In this document: positions 18,236 to 25,855 of the stretch, piece by piece
Numbering within the stretch: the first letter of the stretch is position 1
Layout: each line of letters begins with the position of its first letter
Origin: Acidobacteriota bacterium
GTDB taxonomy: Bacteria > Acidobacteriota > Terriglobia > Acidiferrales > UBA7541
Direction: 5' to 3'
Length of the DNA stretch: 58,499 nt
Assembly (NCBI GenBank): GCA_003224235.1
Contig: QHYU01000057.1
Span: 1-58,499, forward strand
Made by a program: the position numbers and the translations under genes
Notes under the pieces: model-generated
Told to the model about the DNA's origin: nothing
Database searches by the model: none
What the model saw: only the letters and a program-made list of their open reading frames with translations

Positions 18236-21200
18236 ATGATTAGGTACCTGGTTGAGTTTGCCCTGCGGAACAAAATCCTGGTCTTGAGCCTGGGCGTAAT
18301 CCTTGTCGTCTGGGGTGTCATCTCTTTCCACACGCTTCCGGTTGAGGCTTACCCGGATGTGGCCAACAACTGGGTACAGGTAATCTCACAGTGGCCCGGA
18401 CGGGCCGCCGAGGAAGTCGAACAGCAGGTCACCATTCCGATCGAGGTGCAGATGAACGGGATCGCACACCTCACCCATTTGCGCTCGACCTCGCTCTTCG
18501 GTCTTTCCGTCGTCACGATGGTTTTCGACGACGATTCCGTCGACTTGACAAACCGACAGCAAGTGTTGGAAAGGCTCTCACTCGTCACTTTGCCACAAAA
18601 CGTGAATCCGCAACTTGCCCCGGACGCGAGCCCTACGGGGCAGATTTACTTTTAGACCCTCAAGAGCAGGAACCCCCGGTACGACTTGATGGAGCTCAAG
18701 TCCTTGCAAGATTGGGTGCTGGAAAAGCAGTTCAAGTCGGTACCGAATGTGGTTGATGTCGTGAGTTTCGGAGGGATCACGCGCGAGTATCAGGTCCGGG
18801 TCGATCCGAACAAGCTGATCTCCTACGGTCTGAGCATCGGGCAAGTCGAACAAGCCCTGGCCGCGAACAATGTCAACGCCGGGGGCAGCTTCATTGAGCG
18901 GGGCCAACAGGCAGTGAACATTCGGGCCGTCGGCTTGATGAAAAACACGGACGACATCGGTGCCACATTCTTAAAAACAGTGAATGGCACACCGGTGCGT
19001 GTTCGGGATGTGGCCTTTGCCACCCAGGGCCCGAAAATCCGCCTGGGCCGAGTCGCCAAGGCCGTTCGCCTGGGAGACCGGGTGATCGACTATGACGACG
19101 TTGTCCACGGCATTGTGCTGCTGCGCAAAGGGGCCGTGGCGGAAACCACGCTGGCCGCGCTGGATAGGAAAGTCGAGGATTTGAACGCACATGTCTTGCC
19201 GGCCGGGGTGAAAATTGTCCCGCACATCGACCGGGACGATCTGGTGCGTTACACGACGCACACGGTGTTGCGCAATCTGACGGAAGGCTTTGTGCTGGTG
19301 GTGGTCGTCCTGGTCGTGTTTCTGGGGAACGTACGCTCCGCTCTCATCGTGGCGATCACGATTCCGTTTTCGCTGCTGTTTGCTTCCATTCTGCTGGACC
19401 TCCGCCAAATTCCCGCCAACTTGCTTTCCTTAGGCGCTCTTGATTTCGGGATGGTGGTGGATGGCGCGGTCGTGATGATTGAAAACATCGTGCGACACAT
19501 CGGCCGGGAGAACGAGAAAAGGCGGACGGTGGGAGCCAAAATCCGCCACGCCGCGCACGAGGTGCAGCGGCCCGTTTTCTACGCCATCGCCATTATCATC
19601 ACGGCGTATCTGCCCATCTTCACTCTGCAGAGCGTCGAGGGGCGGCTTTTCCGGCCGATGGCATGGACGGTGGCATTTGCGCTTCTCGGGGCCTTGCTCT
19701 TCTCCCTGTTGCTCGCCCCCGTCTTGGCAAGGCTTTCGTTCCGCAAGGGCGCGCACGAGTGGGAAAACCCGCTTCTCGTGTGGCTCACGGACCACTACCG
19801 GTCAGCGCTGAGTTGGGCGATTGCGCATCGGGGAATCACCGTGGGCGCTTCGGTTCTGATTTTTATGGGCACCTTGTGTCTTGCGTTCAGCGGGGTGATT
19901 GGGTCGGAGTTTCTGCCCCATCTCGATGAAGGCGCTATTTGGGCGAGAGGAACCCTCGCGCCTAGTACGGGCCCCAGCGAGGGCCAGCGCATTGCTAACG
20001 AGGCGCGGCTTGTGCTCGCTCGTTTCCCCGAAGTGACCCAGGTGGTCTCCCAAGTGGGTCGGCCGGACGACGGCACGGACAGCACGGGTTTCTTCAACAC
20101 CGAATACTTCGTGGACTTGAAACCCAGAGCGGAGTGGCGTAGGCAGTTCCGAACCAAAGAAGACTTGATCGCCGCCATGGATACCCAGCTCGAAAAGATC
20201 CCCGGGGTCATCTGGAATTTCTCCCAACCCATTGCCGATAACGTCGAAGAAGCCGTCAGCGGCGTGAAGGGAGAACTCGCGGTCAAATTGTATGGCGACG
20301 ATCTCAAAGCACTGGAGCAGAAGGGCGAAGAGATCGTCAAGGTTATGAAGCGCATCCGCGGGGTCGAAGACCTCGGCCTGTTTCGCGTGGTCGGCCAGCC
20401 GAACCTGAACCTCGTCGTGAATCGCGCGAAAGCGGACCGCTTCGGCATCAATGTTGCCGATGTGCAGGACGCCATCGAGACCGCCGTCGGCGGCAAGGCC
20501 GTCAGTCAAGTCCTGCAGGGCGAGCGGCGCTACGACCTCGTGGTGCGCTATCAGGAGCCGTACCGGCGCACGCTCGAGGACATCAAGAACATTCGCTTGC
20601 TGGCTCCGTCGGGAGAACGCGTGGCGTTAGAGCAGTTGTGCGATGTCAAATTGGAAGACGGCGCCTCGATGATCTATCGCGAGAGCAATTCGCGTTACAT
20701 CGCCATCAAATACAGTGTGCGCGGGCGGGATCTGGGCAGCACAGTGGAAGAGGCGATCAGGGAAGTCACTCAGAAGGTGAAGCTGCCCGAAGGTTATCGC
20801 CTGAACTGGGCGGGAGAGTATGAAAGCCAGAAGCGCTCGGAGCGGCGCCTGCTGGTCATCGTTCCGATTACAATTCTTTTGATTTTTCTCATCTTGTACA
20901 CTGCATTTGGCTCGTACAAGTGGTGCTTATTGATCGGACACACTTCAGCGTCTCCTCCGGCGTCGGATTTCTGGCGCTGTTCGGAGTCTCTGTGCAGATC
21001 GGCGTCATCATGGTCGAATACATCAATCAGTTGCGCACTCGCGGCCACACGGTGCTGGAGGCCGCAACAGAAGGAGCGATCCTGCGTCTCCGTCCCATCA
21101 TGATGACTATGCTCGTGGCCACGTTGGGCCTGCTACCGGCTGCGGTTTCCCACGACATCGGCTCGGATTCCCAACGACCCTTCGCCATTGTCATTGTCGG

Positions 21201-21312
21201 CGGCTTGATTGCGGACCTGGTGATGAGCATCTTCCTGCTCCCAACCCTGTACGTCTGGTTTGCCCGCCCTGCCGACAAGCTCCCCGCGCCCGAGGAGTAC
21301 TTTACAGAATAA
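18236..21312 (+). pseudogene. CzcA/CusA-family RND metal efflux pump, disrupted
   Basis: Inner-membrane proton-driven pump of the heavy-metal efflux class. The start is intact (MIRYLVEFALRNKIL). An in-frame TAG at 18653-18655 replaces a Tyr-like position in the conserved QIYF(Y)TLKS strand. Past it the same frame continues collinear with the family, including the TM4 motif LDFGMVVDGAVVMIENI. At about 20920, after FGSYKW, a TM segment of about 18 residues is missing. The tail THFSVSSGVGFLALFGVS...EYFTE is one frame over and ends at 21312. Two independent lesions make a functional full-length pump unlikely unless they are sequence errors. Confidence 0.9.
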
Positions 21313-21441
21313 ACCGAGGGCAGTCGGAGCGGCCAGCGGTTGAGCTGGCACCGTCGCCTCGCAGGTTAAAGCAAAATGAGTTGTAACTGCCTACCCCGGT
21401 GCTGCGTAATACGCATAGAATGGAGTCCAAAGGAGCAAGCG

Positions 21442-22215
21442 ATGAGGCGAAGAGCTAAGCTGGTCCTGCTCGGTCTGGTGCTGCTCGCGGTGGCCAGCGG
21501 CAGCGCGACTGCCCAGGAGACGAAGGCGCCGGCACCCAAACCGGCTCCCCCGCTGCCCAGCGTGGATCAAATCCTCGACAAGTACGTTCAAGCGCTCGGC
21601 GGCAAGGCAGCCATCGAGAAACTGAACAGCCGCGTCACCAAGGGCAGGTTTGAGGTTCCGGAGCAAGGCCTGACCGGGTCGCTCGACGCCTACGCCAAGG
21701 CTCCTAATAAGACGGCCTCAGTCGTGGAGATCACCGGCGTCGGGCAATTCCGCCAGGGCTTCGATGGCACCCTCGCCTGGGCCGACAATCCGATGGCCGG
21801 CTTTCGGGAGCTGAGCGGCCAAGAACTCGCGAATACCAAGCGCAGCTCCGATTTCTACCAGTCTCTGAAGCTGCGCCAGCTTTACCCGAAGATGACTCTC
21901 AAGGGCACCGAGAAAGTCGGCCAGCGCGAGAGCTACGTGGTTGAAGCTGATCCGGGAGACGGCAGCCTGCGGCGCATGTACCTCGATGTTGAGACGGGAC
22001 TGCTAGTGCGGAACGATACCGAGCTGGATACCGCCACGCAGGGCCGCATGAAGATCGAAGTCTACTTCGACGACTACAAAGAAGTGGACGGGGTCAAGGT
22101 GCCCTTCACCGTGCGCCAGGTGAACCCGAACATAAGCTGGGTGATCAAAGCGACTGAGGTCCGGCACAACGTGCCGGTGGACGACGCCAAGTTTGCCAAA
22201 CCCTCAGCTCAGTAA
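21442..22215 (+). CDS. Exported LolA-like outer-membrane lipoprotein-sorting type protein
   Basis: Periplasmic protein of unknown role. The start at ATG 21442 has AAAGGAG 7 nt upstream and a signal peptide (LVLLGLVLLAVASGSATAQ). A conserved N-terminal helix follows (VDQILDKYVQALGGKAAIEKLNS), then an antiparallel beta sheet (LYPKMTLKGTEKVGQRESYVVEA, MKIEVYFDDYKEVDGVKVPFTVR) like the LolA/LppX half-barrel. Many Acidobacteriota carry such proteins of about 250 residues, often described as DUF4292- or MucB-like. It follows the efflux operon by 130 bp but has its own ribosome site. Confidence 0.75.
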   Translation: MRRRAKLVLLGLVLLAVASGSATAQETKAPAPKPAPPLPSVDQILDKYVQALGGKAAIEKLNSRVTKGRFEVPEQGLTGSLDAYAKAPNKTASVVEITGVGQFRQGFDGTLAWADNPMAGFRELSGQELANTKRSSDFYQSLKLRQLYPKMTLKGTEKVGQRESYVVEADPGDGSLRRMYLDVETGLLVRNDTELDTATQGRMKIEVYFDDYKEVDGVKVPFTVRQVNPNISWVIKATEVRHNVPVDDAKFAKPSAQ

Positions 22216-22272
22216 GCCTGCGCGAAGGGAGAGTTCTTGTCAGTACCGCAGAAACTCAGTTGGGTGCCAGCG

Positions 22273-22301
22273 TTGGCAGCGGGATAGCGGTCTGCTAAAA
22301 T
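22273..22301 (+). promoter_or_regulatory. Sigma70-type promoter of tRNA-Ala
   Basis: TTGGCA (22273-22278), a 17-bp spacer and TAAAAT (22296-22301) lie 14 bp upstream of the tRNA 5' end. This is near-consensus, with correct spacing for a short-leader tRNA transcript. Confidence 0.7.
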
Positions 22302-22314
22302 TCGGTTATTCGGT

Positions 22315-22390
22315 GGGCGGCTAGCTCAGCTGGGAGAGCGCCTCGTTCGCAACGAGGAGGCCGTGGGTTCGAATCCCATGCCGTCCACCA
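22315..22390 (+). tRNA. tRNA-Ala (anticodon CGC)
   Basis: The acceptor stem GGGCGGC pairs with GCCGTCC and includes the G3:U70 wobble that marks tRNA-Ala. The D arm GCTCAGCTGGGAGAGC, an anticodon stem CCTCG/CGAGG with loop TTCGCAA (anticodon CGC, 22348-22350), a T arm with GGTTCGAATCC and an encoded 3' CCA (22388-22390) are all present. Its 3' end is repeated at 25175-25198, so this is the probable integration target of the downstream element. Confidence 0.97.
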
Positions 22391-22391
22391 A
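22368..22391 (+). repeat. Left copy of 24-bp direct repeat (attL-like, tRNA 3' end)
   Basis: Covers the T-arm 3' half, the acceptor 3' strand and CCA of tRNA-Ala plus one base. It is identical to 25175-25198, 2807 bp away in the same orientation. This is the classical position of an attachment core for tyrosine-recombinase islands. Confidence 0.8.
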
Positions 22392-22395
22392 ACTT

Positions 22396-22675
22396 CTACT
22401 GAATCAAAACAGTTTGCGGCATCGGAACGGCCTCCTCTCCATCCGACTCGGCAGCAATTGGCAGCAAAACCCGCGCGACCGGCTCTTTCTTGGTGGCGTC
22501 TTGCCAGTTGGCTTCGCTCACACCGAAGTGATCGAGCATGGCTTCCGAGCGCAAGAACCCTGGCGTGAGCGCCACGGCCCGACATTTTTGCGGCGCAGCT
22601 CGCCCCCATGGCCAAATGCCAGGCGAATAACCGTGGTTTTCAACAGGTCATAGAAGGGATTCCCGGGATAGGTGC
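22396..22675 (-). pseudogene. 3' fragment of a short-chain dehydrogenase/reductase (relic)
   Basis: On the minus strand, pieces of an SDR C-terminal half are visible: NPFYDLLKTTVIRLAFG then ELRRKNV in one frame, continuing as AVALTPGFLRSEAMLDHFGV in the next frame. The active-site Tyr-x-x-x-Lys region is represented by YDLLK. The Ser/NAD-binding N-terminal half is absent. A frameshift lies near 22588, and after SEANWQDATKKEP the family match is lost. It is a decayed remnant starting immediately next to the tRNA. Confidence 0.65.
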
Positions 22676-22682
22676 CCAAATG

Positions 22683-22790
22683 GCCCCCGCGCTCCAGGAA
22701 CTGGCCCGCGAGCACAACGTACGCATCTGCGGCAAAGACTTCAAGACCGGCCAGACGCTCCTGAAAACGATGCTTGCGCTATACTTTTAA
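22683..22790 (+). pseudogene. Internal fragment of myo-inositol-1-phosphate synthase (relic)
   Basis: About 33 codons match the core of inositol-3-phosphate synthase: PALQELAREHNVRICGKDF followed by KTGQTLLKTMLA. The GKDFKTGQT motif is a family signature around the catalytic lysine. The sequence diverges immediately after and stops at 22788-22790. The upstream part of the open frame belongs to the opposite-strand SDR relic. No NAD-binding domain is present, so this cannot be functional. Confidence 0.65.
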
Positions 22791-22931
22791 GACTGTTCTA
22801 ATACCCTAATTGCACGGCGGGTCTTTATCTAAATTCCAGGGAGAGCTAGAGGTCCCGGGCTAGTTGCGATTGACGGTTAGCAGTTACCGGTACTGCCGAT
22901 CACCCCTTTGAGCTTGTGCGTGAAGGAGCTT

Positions 22932-23123
22932 ATGCAGCTTCAGCCTGGGCAGTGGCCGAAAATCGGATACGCGGTCAGCACTTCGCCGCGGTTCTCGCAG
23001 ACGTTCGTCTTGAACGAGATCTTCGCCCTGGAGCAATGCGGCTGTCTGTGCGAATTTCCCCGACCCAAGCATCGATCTATTCGTTCCCGTGAGAGAGGAA
23101 AAGGACGGTGTCTGCATTCGTAG
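22932..23123 (+). pseudogene. N-terminal stub of a family-4-type glycosyltransferase
   Basis: Starts at ATG 22932 with AAGGAG four bases upstream. It encodes PKIGYAVSTSPRFSQTFVLNEIFALE, the typical beginning of GT4-like glycosyltransferases (IGY..., S/ETFxxNE). After about 45 codons it passes into unrelated sequence and stops at 23123, overlapping the kinase start at 23108. The rest of the transferase is missing. Its start and ribosome site are intact, so a short peptide may still be translated ahead of the kinase. Confidence 0.6.
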
Positions 23124-24079
23124 ATTGCATCAACGATCCGGGCCTTCCCACACTTCCAGCGGTGTTGAATCCGTTGGAGCTAGGCGAACACCTTCGCGAG
23201 TCTCTACCCTCGCAGACAAAGGGATTAAAGGAAATACAAGTTCGGCTCCTTAGACATCATGTCGGAAAGAGGTGCGTTGTCGAAATCACGTTGCGAGCCA
23301 CAGAAGGGTCATTTAGCTTGATCGGCAAGGTTTACGCAAAAGATCGCTCCGGCATCTATCAGTTGATGGAGGAGATTAGTCGGGCGGGCTTTGGTCCCTG
23401 TCAAGAGTTCTCAATTCCTCAGCCGACTGCCTATCTACCGGCGTTACATCTTTTACTGCAGGAGAGGGTCGAAGGCCGGCCGGCCAAGGAATCGTTTTTG
23501 TCAGACAATGAATCTGAGCGCACAGCCGCGGCCGAGCGCTGCGCGAGATGGTTGGCCAGGTTCCACGCAATTGCTCCTCGGATGGAGCCAATCTTCCACG
23601 TGAGCAATCACCTGGTTTCTATCGACCGATGGTTCGGCCGCCTTGCCTCACCGGGTGAGCCCTTCGCGGATAAGGCTGGCGAGCTATTCAAGCGATTGGA
23701 AGCCGCGGCGTCCGAGTTGCATCGCATTGAAATGTGCGCCACCCATGGCAGTTATAATCACCATCAGGTGATCTTGGCTCAAGGCCGCACAGTCGCATTC
23801 GACTGGGATAAGTATGGCTTGGCAGATCCCAACCGCGACGTGGCCAGATTCGTCGTAGCCCTGCGGAGGCTAGCACTGCGCTGCCTCGGCTCATTCCACG
23901 CGTTGGACGCTGCTGTCGAAGTCTTTCTGAAGACGTACCTCTCCGGAGGTCGGCCTGAGGTCTTAGCAAACCTACAGTTCTTCGGAGCCGCTACCTGCCT
24001 AAAGCTCGCCCAATACGATGTCAACCGCCGGCAGGCAACCCTTGAAGAAGGCCTTCGTATTTTGGAACAAGGGATTTAG
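23108..24079 (+). CDS. APH/choline-kinase-like phosphotransferase with atypical catalytic loop
   Basis: Protein-kinase-like fold of the aminoglycoside phosphotransferase family; 323 residues from GTG 23108, which follows a purine-rich AGAGGAAAAGG site. The hinge region LLLQERVEGRPAKES and the metal-binding FDWDKYGLADPNRDVARF (Asp232/Asp234) are clear. The catalytic loop, normally HGDxxxxN, reads HGSYNHHQ (His213-Gly214-Ser215), so the catalytic Asp and the Asn are replaced. Such genes often occur in polysaccharide clusters, which fits the glycosyltransferase stub just upstream. Either a divergent kinase or an inactive pseudokinase; aminoglycoside resistance should not be assumed. Confidence 0.75.
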   Translation: MSAFVDCINDPGLPTLPAVLNPLELGEHLRESLPSQTKGLKEIQVRLLRHHVGKRCVVEITLRATEGSFSLIGKVYAKDRSGIYQLMEEISRAGFGPCQEFSIPQPTAYLPALHLLLQERVEGRPAKESFLSDNESERTAAAERCARWLARFHAIAPRMEPIFHVSNHLVSIDRWFGRLASPGEPFADKAGELFKRLEAAASELHRIEMCATHGSYNHHQVILAQGRTVAFDWDKYGLADPNRDVARFVVALRRLALRCLGSFHALDAAVEVFLKTYLSGGRPEVLANLQFFGAATCLKLAQYDVNRRQATLEEGLRILEQGI

Positions 24080-24324
24080 ATAACGATGCAAATGCGGTTC
24101 AGGCCTGCGCAGGCACTCTGCGAATGCATCTGGCAGTCTTGCTACCGGCGCGGGATGAAACGGGTGCCGAAGTTAGGCCTGGACAAGCCGAGAGGCTTTC
24201 TTTACAGAGGTTAATCAGGCCTGCTTATTTGGGCGGGCCGAGAAATACTGTTCGAGGCCTGTGGTGACTTCCTGCAGACCCCGCCCCCCCACTCAAGGCT
24301 CAGACGAACGAATGCAAGACGCGG
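24080..24324. other. Intergenic island sequence with relic of a PqiC-like 3' end
   Basis: No intact gene. Positions 24235-24284 are identical to the 3' coding end of the lipoprotein gene at 25244-25293. On the minus strand they still read GLQEVTTGLEQYFSA in frame, followed by RPNKQA and a stop. Weaker similarity extends leftwards to about 24199. Confidence 0.6.
24235..24284. repeat. 50-bp direct repeat, copy 1 (relic of lipoprotein 3' end)
   Basis: Identical over 50 bp to 25244-25293, 1009 bp downstream. The flanks are similar but diverged, suggesting that this copy came from a related genome rather than from a recent local duplication. Confidence 0.85.
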
Positions 24325-25014
24325 CTACGGTACGGAGGGGCTGGTCGTAGCGAGGAAGACGGCGATGCCGGTAGCCGCAGCGACCATTTCCAGTAGCACC
24401 AGAACAAACTTGCTCCGCGCGGTCTTATTCGGTGCCGCGCCGCCCGAGCCTTGGCCTTCCGGTTCGATCTCCACGCGATAGGAGGTCATTGCCGGGACAA
24501 CGTGAACCTCGTTGCCGATGCTGACTTCGAGCTCACCGCGGTTGCTGGTGACCAGAAGCGTGTTCGGGCCAGCGATGGTGACTTGCGCGATGACTGGCTG
24601 GCCGGTTCGCGGACGGATGTGCGCTGCCGAGGCCTGCAACTCGAACGGCTCAGCCGCCGAGGAGGAAAGGACCATCGTGCCGCGCTCAAGAACCGCGATC
24701 GGGATGCCCGGAGCTTGGCGCATCACCGCGCTGCTATGCTGCAGCAGAGAGAATTGGTTGGCGCCCAGGCGCACGCGCAACCACCCGCGTGAATCCGTCG
24801 CCAGCGTATCACCGTTAAAAATCGTGGCACCGGTCGCCGCTACGCCCGAGCCAACCGAGGCGTTTTGGGCTTGCAGGACCACACCCAGCGCTGCCGAAGG
24901 CGAGCCATACACCGGCGCCTCTACCAGCGTGACAACCAGAATTGCAACCAGACAGCTTCGCAACAGTGCCTGCACAAGGACCTCCGAGAGGTAACGCCCC
25001 AAGCGTAAGGACAT
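24325..25014 (-). CDS. FecR-domain-like exported protein with two hydrophobic segments
   Basis: 229 residues from ATG 25014 (AGAGGA site upstream). An N-terminal hydrophobic segment (SCLVAILVVTLVEAPVYG) precedes a FecR-like beta-rich domain (GDTLATDSRGWLRVRLGANQFSLL, IAVLERGTMVLSSS). A C-terminal transmembrane helix near residues 203-222 (LVLLEMVAAATGIAVFLA) ends the protein. FecR proteins often relay signals to ECF sigma factors or bind cell-surface polymers. No sigma factor or TonB receptor is adjacent, so this looks like the free-standing type common in Acidobacteriota. It lies inside the putative tRNA-Ala island. Confidence 0.7.
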   Translation of the reverse strand: MSLRLGRYLSEVLVQALLRSCLVAILVVTLVEAPVYGSPSAALGVVLQAQNASVGSGVAATGATIFNGDTLATDSRGWLRVRLGANQFSLLQHSSAVMRQAPGIPIAVLERGTMVLSSSAAEPFELQASAAHIRPRTGQPVIAQVTIAGPNTLLVTSNRGELEVSIGNEVHVVPAMTSYRVEIEPEGQGSGGAAPNKTARSKFVLVLLEMVAAATGIAVFLATTSPSVP

Positions 25015-25046
25015 GATTGTCCTCTGTCAAAAGATGCTCCCGGCGC

Positions 25047-25052
25047 TTTATA
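25047..25052 (-). promoter_or_regulatory. Candidate -10 box of the FecR-like gene
   Basis: Minus-strand TATAAA lies 33 bp upstream of the ATG at 25014, with a poor TTGGTT -35 at 19-bp spacing. Weak evidence. Confidence 0.25.
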
Positions 25053-25174
25053 CAAAGAGGAACGGCCTGGAAACCAAGGTTGCAGATTCCGGTGGTTTCG
25101 AATTCTGCGCGTCAGCAAAGAACTTCTCAACCGTGCGGACCCGTCGCGCCGGCCAGCGCGGATCCTAATCTCGT

Positions 25175-25198
25175 TTCGAATCCCATGCCGTCCACCAA
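25175..25198 (+). repeat. Right copy of 24-bp direct repeat (attR-like)
   Basis: Exact copy of the tRNA-Ala 3' end at 22368-22391. It lacks the rest of a tRNA, so it is an orphan 3' end. It is followed 31 bp later by the stop of the PqiC-like gene. It marks the probable right border of the integrated element. Confidence 0.8.
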
Positions 25199-25229
25199 TC
25201 GTCTTTTCAAGCAGGTTCCTCAGGCCTGG

Positions 25230-25835
25230 TCATTTGGGCGGGTGGGCCGAGAAATACTGTTCGAGGCCTGTGGTGACTTCCTGCAGACCCCGCTTGACGT
25301 TGCGATCAAGCGCCTGCACGACCTGGGCGACCTCTTTGCCCTGCACCGGCTCCTCGCTAGAGTAGAAGTGTGTCCAGACGGTGGTGCCGGTTTTGGGTTC
25401 GTAGAGCTCCATTTCAAAGGCCACGCGTGCGCCGAGTGAACCGTCGGAAACTTCTTCGAAATGGTGCAACCGTCCGCGGAGGATGAAATCGCCACGGGCG
25501 TTGCTATGCAGAGGTTGGACGGTGCGGTAGCGACCCGAGGCGCGTAGCATCCGCAGCAAGACGGCTTCCAGCATTTCTGTGGGCGGCTCGGCCCAGCGAT
25601 GATACTCGTAGGTGCCAAGTTGCCCGGGGCCGGTGCGATACACGATGCGGTCGTCGCGGTAGACGTGCGGCGCGCTGATGCGTCCGAGCAGCAGCGCCAC
25701 CGGCCAGGCATTGGAGGCGGCGGGCGGAGTCTCGGGGACCTCGAGCTGGTAGTACTTGCTCGGGCGCGTGCTGCCGCAGGCGGCCATCGCTCCCGCTGCC
25801 ACGACGATTACAAGCACAGCGACCACCGGACGCAT
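25230..25835 (-). CDS. ABC-type transport auxiliary lipoprotein (PqiC/MlaA-side component)
   Basis: Outer-membrane lipoprotein of the ABC_trans_aux type acting with MCE-protein lipid transporters. The start is set at ATG 25835 with AAGGAAGG upstream; the TTG at 25859 would overlap mlaD. A lipobox AMAAC places the lipidated Cys at residue 20. The domain starts YYQLEVPETP and includes LLLGRISAPHVYRDDRIVYRTG and a C-terminal ALDRNVKRGLQEVTTGLEQY. About 201 residues. Last gene of the Mla-type operon. Its final 50 bp occur again at 24235-24284. Confidence 0.85.
   Translation of the reverse strand: MRPVVAVLVIVVAAGAMAACGSTRPSKYYQLEVPETPPAASNAWPVALLLGRISAPHVYRDDRIVYRTGPGQLGTYEYHRWAEPPTEMLEAVLLRMLRASGRYRTVQPLHSNARGDFILRGRLHHFEEVSDGSLGARVAFEMELYEPKTGTTVWTHFYSSEEPVQGKEVAQVVQALDRNVKRGLQEVTTGLEQYFSAHPPK
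25244..25293. repeat. 50-bp direct repeat, copy 2 (inside lipoprotein 3' end)
   Basis: The intact copy, coding for the C-terminus of the PqiC-like lipoprotein. See copy 1 at 24235-24284. Recombination between the copies would remove the FecR gene and the right att-like repeat. Confidence 0.85.
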
Positions 25836-25855
25836 GGAGACCTTCCTTCTTGCGC

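Noticed and set aside
23108-24079. Aminoglycoside-resistance gene
   Set aside because: The fold is APH-like but the catalytic loop is non-canonical and the context is a glycosyltransferase stub; resistance cannot be claimed.
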